A DNA stretch of 64,000 nt, taken from contig NC_021287.1 in assembly GCF_000402035.1 (NCBI RefSeq), forward strand, positions 1,178,001 to 1,242,000, given 5' to 3'. Positions 1 through 9,246 of this stretch are shown here, piece by piece (position 1 is the first letter of the stretch; each line of letters opens with the position of its first letter). Source of the DNA: Caballeronia insecticola. GTDB lineage: Bacteria; Pseudomonadota; Gammaproteobacteria; Burkholderiales; Burkholderiaceae. The position numbers and the translations under genes are program-made. Below the pieces are notes generated by a model. That model searched no databases, was not told the DNA's origin, and saw only the letters and a list, made by a program, of their open reading frames with translations.

Positions 1-1002
1 CAGATTGTCGCCGACGCGAAAAGCGCCTTTGAACACGCCACCGATGCCACCACGCTCGAAAACGAGAAAGCGCGGTTCCTTGGCAAATCCGGCGCGCTGA
101 CCGAGTTGCTCAAGGGTTTGGGCAAGCTCGATCCGGACGCGAAGAAAACCGAAGGCGCGCGCATCAATCAGGCGAAGCAGCAAGTCGAAGCCGCGTTGAA
201 CGCACGCCGTCAGGCGCTCGCGGATGCGCTTCTGAACCAGCGCCTTGCCGCCGAAGCCATCGATGTCACCTTGCCTGGCCGCGGCGCGGGCGCGGGTACG
301 CTGCATCCGGTGATGCACACGTGGGAGCGCGTCGAGCAGGTCTTCCGCACCATCGGCTTCGACGTCGCGGACGGTCCCGAAATCGAAACCGACTGGTACA
401 ACTTCACCGCGTTGAACAGCCCGGAGAACCATCCGGCGCGTTCGATGCAGGACACGTTCTATGTCGACGGCCACGACGCCGAAGGCCGTCCGCTGCTGCT
501 TCGCACGCACACGAGCCCGATGCAGGTGCGCTACGCGCGCATGAACAAGCCGCCGATCAAGGTGATCGTGCCGGGCCGCACGTATCGCGTGGACAGCGAC
601 GCCACCCATTCGCCGATGTTCAATCAGGTCGAAGGCCTGTGGATCGAAGAGAACATCAGCTTCGCGGATCTGAAGGGCGTCTACACCGATTTTCTGAAGA
701 AGTTTTTCGAGCGCGACGACATTCTCGTACGCTTCCGTCCGTCGTACTTTCCGTTCACGGAGCCGTCGGCCGAGATCGACATGATGTTCGAGCACGGCAA
801 GAACGCGGGCAAATGGCTGGAAATCTCCGGCTCGGGTCAGGTGCATCCGACCGTCATTCGCAACATGGGTCTCGATCCGGAGCGCTATATCGGCTTTGCG
901 TTCGGCAGCGGCCTCGAGCGCCTGACGATGTTGCGCTACGGCGTGCAGGACCTGCGTCTGTTCTTCGAGAACGATCTGCGTTTCCTGCGCCAGTTCGCCT
1001 GA
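1..1002 (+). CDS. pheS: Phenylalanine--tRNA ligase alpha subunit (5' end cut by window edge)
   Basis: Charges tRNA-Phe with phenylalanine in the cytoplasm as part of the PheS2-PheT2 heterotetramer. The frame is open from base 1 to the TGA at 1000-1002, giving 333 residues. Family members run to about 337, so only a few N-terminal residues lie outside the window. The N-terminal part is the charged helical arm that binds tRNA. The class II synthetase core follows, with the motif 2 stretch [11 protein letters not shown] and the motif 3 stretch [16 protein letters not shown] near the C-terminus. pheT follows 78 bases downstream on the same strand, the usual pheST arrangement. Nothing is unusual apart from the truncation. 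Confidence 0.97.
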   Translation, partial: QIVADAKSAFEHATDATTLENEKARFLGKSGALTELLKGLGKLDPDAKKTEGARINQAKQQVEAALNARRQALADALLNQRLAAEAIDVTLPGRGAGAGTLHPVMHTWERVEQVFRTIGFDVADGPEIETDWYNFTALNSPENHPARSMQDTFYVDGHDAEGRPLLLRTHTSPMQVRYARMNKPPIKVIVPGRTYRVDSDATHSPMFNQVEGLWIEENISFADLKGVYTDFLKKFFERDDILVRFRPSYFPFTEPSAEIDMMFEHGKNAGKWLEISGSGQVHPTVIRNMGLDPERYIGFAFGSGLERLTMLRYGVQDLRLFFENDLRFLRQFA

Positions 1003-1080
1003 AGCACGCAGCGCCGCGTCGTCCGGCTGGCAGCGAAGGCACCGGACGAGAGACTCCACACATTTCGAACGTAGACACAC

Positions 1081-3513
1081 ATGCAATTCCCTGAATCCTG
1101 GCTCCGCAGCTTCGTCGATCCCAAGCTCTCCACGGACGAGCTCGCGCACGCATTGACGATGGCCGGCCTCGAAGTCGAAGACCTGCGCCCGGTCGCCCCG
1201 CCGACGACGAAGATCGTGGTCGGGCAGGTGCTCGAAGTCGCGCGGCATCCCAACGCCGACAAGCTCAACGTGTGTCAGGTCGATGCCGGCACGGGCGAGC
1301 AGCTGAACATCGTGTGCGGCGCGCCGAACGTGGCGCCGGGCATCAAGGTGCCGGTCGCGCTGATCGGCGCGGTGCTGCCGCCGGCTGAAACGGGCGGCGA
1401 GCCGTTCGCCATCAAGCCGACCAAGCTGCGCGGCATCGACAGCCAGGGCATGCTGTGCTCGGCGCGCGAACTGAAGTTGTCGGAAGATCACAGCGGTCTT
1501 CTGATTCTGTCGCCGGACGCGAAGGTCGGTCAGGACATCCGCGAAGCGCTCAATCTCGACGACACCGTCTTCGAGATCAAGCTCACGCCGAACAAGGCGG
1601 ATTGCCTGTCGGTGTTCGGCGTCGCGCGCGAAACTGCGGCGATCACCGGCGCACCGCTCAAGACGCTGGACATGCCGGCAGTCGTGGCGAAGCTTGACGA
1701 AAAGCTGCCCGTGAAGATTCTCGCGCCCGACCTCTGCGGCCGCTTCTCGGGCCGCGTGATTCGCGGCGTGAACGCGCACGCGAAGACGCCGCAGTGGATG
1801 GTCGAGCGGCTCGAACGCGCGGGCCAGCGCAGCATTTCCGCGCTCGTCGACATCTCGAATTACGTGATGCTCGAACTGGGCCGTCCGTCGCACGTGTTCG
1901 ACCTCGACAAGATCCACGGCGCGATCGAAGTGCGCTGGGGCAAGAAGGGTGAGTCGCTCAAGCTCTTGAACGGTAACACCGTCGAGCTGGACGAAAGCGT
2001 CGGCGTGATCGCCGATGACCGTCATGTCGAAAGCCTCGCCGGCATCATGGGCGGCGACAGCACGGCTGTGTCGCTCGACACCACCAACATTTATCTCGAA
2101 GCCGCGTTCTGGTGGCCGGACGCGATCCGCGGCCGCGCGCGCAAGTACAACTTCTCGACCGATGCGGCGCATCGCTTCGAGCGCGGCGTCGATTTCTCGA
2201 CGACCGTCGAGCACGTCGAGCGTATCTCGCGCCTCATTCTCGATATTTGCGGCGGCGAGGCAGGCCCGGTCGACGATCAAATCGTCAATGTGCCGGAGCG
2301 CCGTCCGGTGTCGATGCGCGTGTCGCGGGCAAATCGCATCATCGGCGTGGACATCGGCGCGGACGAGATCGCTCAGATTTTCACGCGCCTGAACCTCGCG
2401 TTCGGGCGCGACGGCGACATCTTCAAGGTCACGCCGCCCGCGTATCGCTTCGATATCGAGATCGAGGAAGATCTGATCGAGGAAGTCGCGCGCATTTATG
2501 GCTTCGAGAAGATTCCGGCGCGTCCGCCGGTCGCGCGCAGCGAAATGCGGATCACGAACGAGACGAAGCGTTCGGTCCATGCGCTGCGCCACGCGGTCGC
2601 CGCGCGCGATTACTCGGAGACGGTGAACTTCAGTTTCGTCGATGCCGAATGGGAGCAGGATCTTGCCGGCAACGACAATCCGATCCGCCTGCTCAATCCG
2701 ATCGCGAGCCAGTTGTCGGTCATGCGCACGACTACGTTCGGCAGCCTGATCGAAGTGCTGCGCTACAACCTGAATCGCCGCGCCGATCGCATTCGCGTGT
2801 TCGAGGCGGGCCGCGTGTTCCATCGCGATCCTTCCGTGAAGGCGGGCGAACTGACCGTTGAAGGCTTCGCGCAGCCGAAGATGATCGGCGGCCTCGCGTA
2901 CGGCCCGGCGGTCGAGGAGCAGTGGGGCGCGGCGTCGCGCAACGTCGACTTCTTCGACGTGAAGGGTGATGTCGAAGCGCTGTTCGCGCCGGTCGTGCCG
3001 CGCTTCGTGAAGGCGGAGCATCCGGCGCTGCACCCGGGACGCAGCGCGCGCATCGAAGTGGCGGGGCGCGCGGCCGGCTGGATCGGCGAACTACATCCGC
3101 GCTGGCTGCAAAAATATGACCTGCCGAACGCGCCGATTCTCTTCGAAATCGAAGCTGAAGCGCTGATGGATCGCGCTCTGCCGACGCCCGCTGAAGTGTC
3201 GAAATTCCCGCCCGTGCGGCGCGATATTGCGGTTGTCGTAGATCAAGACGTGCCGGTTCAGGCACTGCTTGACGAGCTCGAAAACGCCCGCTCGGAACCG
3301 GCTTGCAAGCACGTCACGAGGGTTGCGCTTTTCGACGAATTTCGTCCAAAATCAAATACTTCCGGTGGGTTGGGGGCGCATGAGAAAAGTCTTGCCTTCC
3401 GTGTAACGTTGCAAGATACTGGCGGCACGCTTCAGGACGAAACGGTCGATACGGCCATCAAAACGCTGGTGGATCGCCTGGCTCGAGTACACGGCGCGCG
3501 GTTGCGCGGATAG
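1081..3513 (+). CDS. pheT: Phenylalanine--tRNA ligase beta subunit
   Basis: Large subunit of phenylalanyl-tRNA synthetase, which binds tRNA and edits mischarged Tyr-tRNA. The 810 residues match the family length. An OB-fold tRNA-binding domain lies at about residues 40-150 ([24 protein letters not shown]). The B3/B4 editing domain and a B5 domain follow ([19 protein letters not shown]). The C-terminal FDX-ACB anticodon-binding domain holds the segment [14 protein letters not shown]. The ATG at 1081 starts the canonical MQFPESWLR, although no strong Shine-Dalgarno is visible. It is the second gene of pheS-pheT-ihfA-merR and is probably co-transcribed with pheS. Confidence 0.97.
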   Translation: MQFPESWLRSFVDPKLSTDELAHALTMAGLEVEDLRPVAPPTTKIVVGQVLEVARHPNADKLNVCQVDAGTGEQLNIVCGAPNVAPGIKVPVALIGAVLPPAETGGEPFAIKPTKLRGIDSQGMLCSARELKLSEDHSGLLILSPDAKVGQDIREALNLDDTVFEIKLTPNKADCLSVFGVARETAAITGAPLKTLDMPAVVAKLDEKLPVKILAPDLCGRFSGRVIRGVNAHAKTPQWMVERLERAGQRSISALVDISNYVMLELGRPSHVFDLDKIHGAIEVRWGKKGESLKLLNGNTVELDESVGVIADDRHVESLAGIMGGDSTAVSLDTTNIYLEAAFWWPDAIRGRARKYNFSTDAAHRFERGVDFSTTVEHVERISRLILDICGGEAGPVDDQIVNVPERRPVSMRVSRANRIIGVDIGADEIAQIFTRLNLAFGRDGDIFKVTPPAYRFDIEIEEDLIEEVARIYGFEKIPARPPVARSEMRITNETKRSVHALRHAVAARDYSETVNFSFVDAEWEQDLAGNDNPIRLLNPIASQLSVMRTTTFGSLIEVLRYNLNRRADRIRVFEAGRVFHRDPSVKAGELTVEGFAQPKMIGGLAYGPAVEEQWGAASRNVDFFDVKGDVEALFAPVVPRFVKAEHPALHPGRSARIEVAGRAAGWIGELHPRWLQKYDLPNAPILFEIEAEALMDRALPTPAEVSKFPPVRRDIAVVVDQDVPVQALLDELENARSEPACKHVTRVALFDEFRPKSNTSGGLGAHEKSLAFRVTLQDTGGTLQDETVDTAIKTLVDRLARVHGARLRG

Positions 3514-3576
3514 CCTGCAATTGGCCCGTCCGGCTTAATCGCCAAGTCTCAAACGTGTTGGCGCCGTTTTACTGAT

Positions 3577-3987
3577 ATGAACCAAATGAACTCGAGTGAT
3601 TTCGAAGCCCTTCTTTCGGCGCAGCGCAGCGCCATGACCCGAGATACCACGACTTCGAACGGCGGCGCGTCCGGTGACACGCCGACGCTCACCAAGGCTG
3701 AACTGGCCGAGATGCTGTTCGATCACGTCGGTCTGAACAAGCGCGAGGCGAAAGACATGGTCGAAGCTTTCTTCGAAGTCATTCGCGACGCGCTCGAGAG
3801 CGGCGAGAGCGTCAAGCTTTCCGGCTTCGGCAATTTTCAGTTGCGCGACAAGCCTCAGCGTCCGGGCCGCAACCCGAAGACGGGCGAGGCCATTCCCATT
3901 GCCGCGCGGCGGGTCGTCACGTTTCACGCAAGTCAGAAGTTGAAGGCGCTGGTCGAAACGGGAGCGGAAACGGATCTCGCACGCTGA
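3577..3987 (+). CDS. ihfA: Integration host factor subunit alpha
   Basis: DNA-bending nucleoid protein that pairs with IhfB and acts in recombination, replication and sigma-54 promoter architecture. The fold starts around residue 38 ([20 protein letters not shown]). It contains the HU/IHF signature [11 protein letters not shown] and the beta-arm tip GRNPKTG, whose proline intercalates into the minor groove. At 136 residues it is about 35 longer than enterobacterial IHF-alpha. The extra part is a polar N-terminal extension, which I recall as typical of Burkholderia IHF-alpha. The start could also be the ATG at 3586 or 3634, because no clear ribosome-binding site separates them. It sits between pheT and the MerR gene, an order shared with many proteobacteria. 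Confidence 0.95.
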   Translation: MNQMNSSDFEALLSAQRSAMTRDTTTSNGGASGDTPTLTKAELAEMLFDHVGLNKREAKDMVEAFFEVIRDALESGESVKLSGFGNFQLRDKPQRPGRNPKTGEAIPIAARRVVTFHASQKLKALVETGAETDLAR

Positions 3988-4097
3988 GCGGTCGATCCGC
4001 TGATCTGTACTGGCGCGGCATGTCCGCGCTTGCCGCTTTGACCGCCGCGCTTCAATCGACATCCATAATCACGAATAACCACGATGGTTGATCGACG

Positions 4098-4478
4098 ATG
4101 GAAAAAGTCGTCTTGCCTCCGATCCCGGCCAAACGTTATTTCACGATTGGCGAAGTCAGCGAGCTGTGCGGCGTCAAGCCTCACGTGCTGCGTTATTGGG
4201 AACAGGAGTTCACGCAACTGAGGCCGGTGAAGCGGCGGGGCAATCGCCGCTACTATCAGCATCACGAGGTCCTGCTGATCCGGCGTATCCGCGAGTTGCT
4301 GTACGAACAGGGCTTCACGATCAACGGCGCGCGCAACCGGCTCGACTCGCAAGGGCGCGCAAGCGCCGACGAAGCCGAGACAGCGGAGTTGCAGGCTACA
4401 CCGCAGGCCCAACCGGGCGTCGATGTCGATCAACTGCGCAGAGAGATTCTCCAGGTTATCGACCTGCTGGGCGGATAA
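4098..4478 (+). CDS. MerR family transcriptional regulator
   Basis: Small DNA-binding regulator of 126 residues. The MerR winged helix-turn-helix fills roughly residues 12-80 (YFTIGEVSELCGV, VLRYWEQEF, RRGNRRYY). The C-terminal tail is short and acidic and contains no cysteine cluster or recognisable effector domain. It therefore looks like a truncated-type MerR, not a metal sensor. It follows ihfA by 110 bases, and the pheST-ihfA-merR order is conserved in betaproteobacteria, but its regulon is not evident here. A strong intrinsic terminator at 4511-4537 closes the operon. The ATG at 4098 lacks an obvious Shine-Dalgarno. Confidence 0.9.
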   Translation: MEKVVLPPIPAKRYFTIGEVSELCGVKPHVLRYWEQEFTQLRPVKRRGNRRYYQHHEVLLIRRIRELLYEQGFTINGARNRLDSQGRASADEAETAELQATPQAQPGVDVDQLRREILQVIDLLGG

Positions 4479-4510
4479 ACCGCTCACGCATCTCATCATG
4501 CATTCCCCCA

Positions 4511-4537
4511 TGCCGCGCTTCGTCGCGGCATTTTTTT
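4511..4537 (+). terminator. Intrinsic terminator after merR
   Basis: A 7-bp perfect stem (tgccgcg / cgcggca) with a 6-base loop is followed by seven T residues. It ends the pheST-ihfA-merR transcript. Confidence 0.85.
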
Positions 4538-4668
4538 GGCCCGCTGCGTCGCTCGCTCGTGGGCGCGCTGCATGCCGCGCCGGGCGGCAGTACGATAACG
4601 GCTTGCTCGTTCTCGTCATCGCGCTGGTTACGCCGACGCGTTCATGTCATGTCGATTCAGGAGGGCTT

Positions 4669-5268
4669 ATGCGAGTGCTGCTCGTTGGCGCAACCGGCTT
4701 GTTGGGCACGGAGATCAAACGCATTCTCGAACCGCAACATGAAGTGATCACCGCGAGCCGCAAGGGCTCAGACGTGTCCGTCGATTTGTCGGACAAGGCG
4801 AGCATCGTCGCGATGTTCGGCGAGGCAGGAAAGGTCGGCGCGGTCGTGTGCGTCGGCGGGGCGGCGAAGTTCGCGCCGCTCGATTCGCTCGGCGACGACG
4901 ACTATGCATTCAGTCTTGCGAACAAGCTGATGGGGCAGGTGAATCTCGTGCGCTGCGCGGTCGGTCATGTCGATGAAGGCGGGTCCGTCACGTTGACGAG
5001 CGGCACACTGGCCCAGCAAGCGATGGTGGGCGGTGCGGCGGTGAGCATCGTGAACGCGGGCGTCGAAGGCTTCGCGCGCGTGGCTGCGCTGGAGCTTGAG
5101 GGCAAGCTGCGCGTGAACGTGGTGAGCCCGGGTTGGGTCGCCGAGACGCTGCAGTCGATGGGCCAGGACCCGTCGCAAGGCATCGCGGCGGCGGACGTAG
5201 CTCGCGTCTACAAGCGCGCGATCGACGAGCCGATTACCGGACAGACGCTGCTCGCAGCCAAGAGCTAA
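4669..5268 (+). CDS. Short-chain dehydrogenase-like protein lacking the canonical active site
   Basis: A 199-residue Rossmann-fold protein of the SDR superfamily. The nucleotide-binding loop is GATGLLG at residues 8-14. The later SDR landmarks are a VVCVGGAA strand, a serine in TLTSGT, and NVVSPGWV near the C-terminus. The Tyr-x-x-x-Lys pair is absent: where it should occur the sequence reads AAVSIVNAGVEG. This resembles the Lin1944-like SDR subgroup, which keeps the cofactor site but loses the active-site tetrad (from memory). A dinucleotide-binding or sensing role is as likely as catalysis. The start at 4669 is chosen because GGAGG sits directly upstream and the Rossmann motif begins at once. 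The next gene converges with a gap of 3 bases. Confidence 0.85.
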   Translation: MRVLLVGATGLLGTEIKRILEPQHEVITASRKGSDVSVDLSDKASIVAMFGEAGKVGAVVCVGGAAKFAPLDSLGDDDYAFSLANKLMGQVNLVRCAVGHVDEGGSVTLTSGTLAQQAMVGGAAVSIVNAGVEGFARVAALELEGKLRVNVVSPGWVAETLQSMGQDPSQGIAAADVARVYKRAIDEPITGQTLLAAKS

Positions 5269-5271
5269 GAA

Positions 5272-5622
5272 CTAAGACTTGATCGCGGCGCGAAGTCGGC
5301 GCTTCGGGCGGGCGGTTGCGGTGCTGGCCGCCGCCTTCACGTCGACCGACCAGTAGACGATGCTCGGCCCGACGCCCCAGGGCGGATAGATGCGCCAGTC
5401 GCCGGCGCCGTGATGGAAGAAGTACAGCGCGAACCGCGCGCCCGGCTTCGACGCACTCACGCAGACATACCGGCTGCCGCCGGGATAGATACGCCCGAAA
5501 CGGGTGACGCGCGCGCGGCTTGTCGATTCGAACCATCTTGCCACTTCAGCGCGCAAGGGCGAACAGATTCGATCGGTGCAGATGCGCCTCGGCAACGAGG
5601 GCGGAATGACGGTCAAAGGCAT
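5272..5622 (-). CDS. Conserved hypothetical protein
   Basis: I do not recognise a named family. The 116-residue product has a conserved-looking core with VRWFESTSR-like and FGRIYPGGSRYVCV segments followed by ARFALYFFHHGAGDWRIYPP. This suggests a small beta-rich domain with many aromatic residues. The C-terminus is basic (RPKRRLRAAIKS). It has no signal peptide and no membrane segment. The start is uncertain: an in-frame ATG at 5679 would add 19 residues, and neither site has a convincing Shine-Dalgarno. It converges on the SDR gene, the two stops being only 3 bases apart. Confidence 0.6.
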   Translation of the reverse strand: MPLTVIPPSLPRRICTDRICSPLRAEVARWFESTSRARVTRFGRIYPGGSRYVCVSASKPGARFALYFFHHGAGDWRIYPPWGVGPSIVYWSVDVKAAASTATARPKRRLRAAIKS

Positions 5623-5751
5623 TGGGCGCCGATTCTGATGTGTCGCGTTAAGACTAGAGCTTAAATCACTGACATACAAGCGTTTTTTTGGGTTTCATGT
5701 CTGAATAAACCCATCCGGCAGCGTACCGCGGCGCCCTGAAAAATCGCGGTC

Positions 5752-6006
5752 CTACAGGTTCAGGCCCATCATCGCGGTGGTGCTCGAGATAGCTTCTTCT
5801 TCGGCGCGAACGCGGAGCATGGCATCGGCCAATCGGTAGTAAAGCTGGGCGCGTTCTTCGAGCAGGGCGGCGGACGCGTTGCTCGGCAGTGCATCGTCTG
5901 CCATGTCGCCGGCGAGGGCTTGTCCGGCGAAGTAATCTCTCAGCGACATTCCGTAGTTGCTATTGCCTGGGAACGCGCGCGGGTTGTTGAGCTTGTTATA
6001 GGCCAT
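5752..6006 (-). CDS. Small phage-type hypothetical protein
   Basis: An 84-residue protein containing MSLRDYFAGQALAG at about residues 20-33. Variants of this short motif are common in uncharacterised phage and prophage proteins (from memory). The second half is a predicted helix rich in Ala, Glu and Arg (ERAQLYYRLADAML). No enzyme signature is present. It lies immediately beyond the terminator of tRNA-Pro, and tRNA genes are frequent phage integration sites, so it may be a stray prophage gene. No integrase or second attachment site is visible. A weak GGCGAG precedes the ATG. Confidence 0.65.
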   Translation of the reverse strand: MAYNKLNNPRAFPGNSNYGMSLRDYFAGQALAGDMADDALPSNASAALLEERAQLYYRLADAMLRVRAEEEAISSTTAMMGLNL

Positions 6007-6051
6007 TGTTTTTGCTCGCCGTCATCAGGGACGGTCTCTGAAAGACAAAAG

Positions 6052-6088
6052 AAAAAGGCTCTCGGGCCAGAAGCCGGAGAGCCTTTTT
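6052..6088 (-). terminator. Terminator of the tRNA-Pro transcript
   Basis: A 12-bp inverted repeat (aaaaaggctctc / gagagccttttt) lies 5 bases beyond the tRNA 3' end. On the minus strand the stem ends in a T run, so it is an intrinsic terminator. Confidence 0.8.
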
Positions 6089-6091
6089 GAT

Positions 6092-6170
<79 letters not shown>

Positions 6171-6269
6171 AAAGAACGAAAGTATATCAAAGAGAAACGA
6201 ATAGTAGAACTGCTGCGATGCATTTCGCAGTTCCGCTCAGCAAATTCACTTGTTGCGGCCTGAGCGGCC

Positions 6270-6674
6270 TCAGAGCGGCAACTTGGATTGCGAGTACGGC
6301 GAGGTCTGAATCTGCACGGAATCGTTGCGGCTGCGCGGGCTGCGTTTCCGATCGAGCGCCTGACGCTGACGTCTGCGAAATCGCCACGCCAGGAAGACAG
6401 ACAGCGCACACGGAATCAGATACGTCAGAATCCGCTCGCTCCAGGCCGCACGCGAGGCAAAGCTGTCATACGGCGTGCGTTCGTCGAGACCCGCCGAAGC
6501 AAAGACCATCGTCAGCATGAAATCCAGCACCATCGCGATGGTGCAGAGGACGAAAAAGAACAGCGCGCCGTTCCATCGCAACGTGCGATGCGCTGCATTG
6601 ATCGTGCGGCAAATGAAAAGCGTCAGGCCGAGCAGGCTCAGACTGAATGCCAGCGGAAGCCAGAAAGAATACAT
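6270..6674 (-). CDS. Small inner-membrane protein of unknown function
   Basis: A 134-residue protein with three hydrophobic segments, at about residues 3-21, 36-58 and 82-97. The last is followed at once by a strongly basic stretch (RFRRRQRQALDRKRSPRSR) and a polar Ser/Gln-rich tail. By the positive-inside rule the C-terminus should be cytoplasmic. No family is recognised. The ATG at 6674 is preferred over an upstream in-frame start because GAGGG precedes it at normal spacing. It stands alone between the tRNA gene and a LysR gene, all on the minus strand. Confidence 0.65.
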   Translation of the reverse strand: MYSFWLPLAFSLSLLGLTLFICRTINAAHRTLRWNGALFFFVLCTIAMVLDFMLTMVFASAGLDERTPYDSFASRAAWSERILTYLIPCALSVFLAWRFRRRQRQALDRKRSPRSRNDSVQIQTSPYSQSKLPL

Positions 6675-6829
6675 ATCGCAACCCTCGCGTGCGAATGACG
6701 GGAATGTTCCCGGTGGCACGCGCGGTGACAATCTGTCGCATCACGAGCGCCTGGTCCAGGAGCGGACGCGATGATTGCATGCGTTAGACTTCGCAAGAAT
6801 AAGAGTATTCCTAATCATATCGATGGTAC

Positions 6830-7729
6830 CTATTGCGACTCGGAACGCGATTCCGATAGCGATTCCGACAGGAAGTCGATGAACGTACGCACCTTGGTCG
6901 TCATGTACTTGCGGCTCGTATAGACCGCGTACACGGGCGGCGCGAAGGCCGCGTAGTCCGGCAGCACGCGCACGAGCGAGCCGGACGCCAGCTCCGGTTC
7001 GACGATCCACGCCGGAAAATACGCCAGCCCGAGTCCGGCGCGCACGAGTTGCAGCGCCATCGACGTATCGTTGGTTTTCAGAACGGCGTGGTTCCTTACC
7101 GTGAACGCGCCGCCCGGACCCGTCAGCGTCACCGTATCGATGTTCGTATAGGTCGGCAGGACCATGCGATGCCGCGCGACGTCGTCCGGATGCTGCAGGT
7201 TGCCGTGCAGCTCCAGATACGCGCGCGATCCCGCGAGCACGAAGGGCATCTTGCACAGCGGCCGCACGATCAGCGACGGCGACGGCTCGGACGTCGCGCG
7301 CAACGCCATGTCGTAGCCTTCCTCGACCAGATCGACGAAGCGATTTTCCAGCCGCAAATCGACCAGCACGCCGGGATAGCGAGCCTGATACGCGACGAGC
7401 AGATCGGCAAATTTGCGGTTCGCGAACCAGCCGGGCGCGGTCACCTTGAGCACGCCCTGCGGCTGCGCGGTCTGCACGCCGACGGCGGACTCGGCGGCCT
7501 GAAGAATGTCGAGCGCCTCGCTGCACTGCTCGTAGTACACGCTGCCGGCTTCGGTGAGGCTCAAATGGCGCGTGGTCCGGTTCAGGAGCCGCACGCCCAG
7601 CTGGCGTTCGAGATTGGCGACGTGCTTGCTCGTCATCGCGGTCGAGATGTCGAGCCGCTCGGCGGCCTTGACGAAACTGCCGGCTTCGACGACCTCGCGA
7701 AACACGCGCAGGCTGGTCAGTGCATCCAT
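6830..7729 (-). CDS. LysR family transcriptional regulator
   Basis: A 299-residue LysR-type regulator. The N-terminal winged helix-turn-helix covers residues 1-60 (LRVFREVVEAGSF, AAERLDISTAMTSKHVANLE, LLNRTTRHLSLTEAG). The periplasmic-binding-fold effector domain begins near residue 90. This N-terminus belongs to the CrgA/DsdC-like subgroup. It is divergent from the DoxX gene across a 103-base gap, the usual arrangement for a LysR and its target, so doxX is the likely regulated gene. The extreme C-terminus is an unusual Ser/Glu repeat (SESLSESRSES) encoded by an imperfect repeat at 6837-6867. Confidence 0.9.
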   Translation of the reverse strand: MDALTSLRVFREVVEAGSFVKAAERLDISTAMTSKHVANLERQLGVRLLNRTTRHLSLTEAGSVYYEQCSEALDILQAAESAVGVQTAQPQGVLKVTAPGWFANRKFADLLVAYQARYPGVLVDLRLENRFVDLVEEGYDMALRATSEPSPSLIVRPLCKMPFVLAGSRAYLELHGNLQHPDDVARHRMVLPTYTNIDTVTLTGPGGAFTVRNHAVLKTNDTSMALQLVRAGLGLAYFPAWIVEPELASGSLVRVLPDYAAFAPPVYAVYTSRKYMTTKVRTFIDFLSESLSESRSESQ

Positions 7730-7832
7730 CGATCATTTCCTGTTGGGAAATAAAACGCCAATGTTAGCCGGATTTATCGACGGGCGATGTCTGCCTAGAC
7801 TGGCCTCAATCCCATTTCCGAAGGAGTTCGCG

Positions 7833-8246
7833 ATGTCCGCTCACATTCGTTCCGCCGCGCCCAGCGTGCCCGCGCTGGCGCCATACGCACAGGCGCTGTT
7901 GCGTATCGTCGCGTCGTATCTGCTGCTGACGCACGCGAGCGCGAAGCTGTTCCATGTGCCCCACATCGCCATGTTCGACGGCTTGCCGCTGTTCTCGCTG
8001 CTCGGCGCGGCCGGGATCATCGAACTCGTCGGCGGCGTGCTCGTGCTCGTCGGCTTCTTTGCGCGCGCCGCGGCGTTCGTGTTGTCGGGCGAACTAACGT
8101 TTGCTTATTTCATCGGCCACGCGTCGCAGGGACATGTCTTCCTGCCGCTCCTGAATCAGGGCGAACCGGCCGTGCTGCTGTCGTTCGTGTATCTGTTCAT
8201 CGCGGCGGCGGGCTCGGGCGCGTGGAGTCTCGACGCGCGCCGTTGA
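7833..8246 (+). CDS. DoxX family membrane protein
   Basis: A 137-residue integral membrane protein of the DoxX/YqjF type with four hydrophobic helices. Conserved features are LLRIVASYLLLTHASAKL at residues 21-38, a Gly-rich second helix around residues 57-73 (GAAGIIELVGGVLVLVGFF), and FAYFIGHASQG. DoxX-like proteins are linked to redox stress or quinone chemistry in other bacteria, but the substrate here is unknown. The start is the ATG at 7833, preceded by AAGGAG. A LysR gene diverges upstream and a second LysR gene converges downstream, with stops 1 base apart. Confidence 0.88.
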   Translation: MSAHIRSAAPSVPALAPYAQALLRIVASYLLLTHASAKLFHVPHIAMFDGLPLFSLLGAAGIIELVGGVLVLVGFFARAAAFVLSGELTFAYFIGHASQGHVFLPLLNQGEPAVLLSFVYLFIAAAGSGAWSLDARR

Positions 8247-8247
8247 G

Positions 8248-9171
8248 TCACTTCGGCCATTCATCGAGCTCGTCGTTGAATAACGACGCCACAATGCCGC
8301 GCAGCCACACTGTGCGCGTATCGTTGTGAAACTTGCGATGCCAGTGCTGCTTCAGATCGAAGCGCGGCAGCGCGAGCGGTGGCTCTGCAAGCGTGATCGA
8401 CGCATGCTCGGCGACGTACGCGAAGCCGATCGCATGCGGCACCGTCGCAATCAGATCGGTACGCGACAGAATGAACGGCAGACTCATGAAATGCGGCGTT
8501 TCCAGCACCGCGCGGCGCCGCACGCGCTCGCGATCGAGATAGTTCTCCAGCACTTCCTGGCTACGGCCTTCGGCGCGCACAACGGCGTGGCCGCATTCGA
8601 GAAAGCGTTCGAGCGTGAGCGGCTCGTTCGCGTAGGGATGATCGCGCCGCATCAGGCAAATGAAGCGGTGCGAAAAAAGCCGTTGCTGGAAGAAGTTGTT
8701 GCCGCGCAAATCGGGGAAATAGCCGACGGCGAGATCGATCTCGCCGGCTTCGAGCCCGCGCTCCACATTGCCATGCGACGCCGACACGGAACGCAGATTC
8801 GCATGCGGCGCTTCCTTGGCGAACGCCTGCAACAGGCGCGGCAAAAACACGATTTCGCCGACATCGGATAGCGCGATCGAAAAGATGTCGGTGCTCGCGG
8901 ACGGGTCGAAGTGCTGCCTGTCGAGAAGACCGCGCTCGATACGCGCCAGTGCCTCACGCGCGGCGGGCACGAGCGCGAGGGTGCGCGGCGTCGGCTCCAT
9001 ACCGCGCGATGTGCGTACGAACAGCGGGTCATTGAAATACTCGCGCAGCCGTGCGAGCGCGGTCGACACACGCGGCTGGCTTACGCCGAGACGCTCGGCG
9101 GCGCGGCTCACGTTGCGCGTCTCCTCGATGGCGACGAGGTACGGAATCAGATTCAGATCGAGGTCGTTCAT
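8248..9171 (-). CDS. LysR family transcriptional regulator
   Basis: A 307-residue LysR protein of the NodD/NahR-like subgroup, recognisable from MNDLDLNLIPYLVAIEE, VSRAAERLGVSQP, and the characteristic NDPLFVRTSRGMEPT at about residues 45-60. The rest is the effector-binding domain. The ATG at 9171 is chosen because the conserved N-terminus begins there; an in-frame start at 9228 would add 19 residues. The gene runs parallel to pcaR and is separated from it by 75 bases. It could act on the pca cluster or on doxX, but nothing in the sequence decides between them. Confidence 0.9.
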   Translation of the reverse strand: MNDLDLNLIPYLVAIEETRNVSRAAERLGVSQPRVSTALARLREYFNDPLFVRTSRGMEPTPRTLALVPAAREALARIERGLLDRQHFDPSASTDIFSIALSDVGEIVFLPRLLQAFAKEAPHANLRSVSASHGNVERGLEAGEIDLAVGYFPDLRGNNFFQQRLFSHRFICLMRRDHPYANEPLTLERFLECGHAVVRAEGRSQEVLENYLDRERVRRRAVLETPHFMSLPFILSRTDLIATVPHAIGFAYVAEHASITLAEPPLALPRFDLKQHWHRKFHNDTRTVWLRGIVASLFNDELDEWPK

Positions 9172-9246
9172 GAAACCGTGGCGAAGGGTTTTGTGATTAA
9201 TGTTCGCGCGCGCGTTCTTGTCCGTCAACGTGATGTGGCGTCACGA

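Noticed and set aside
4423..4668. N-terminal extension of the SDR gene
   Set aside because: It crosses the merR terminator and has no conservation. The Rossmann motif and GGAGG mark the start at 4669.
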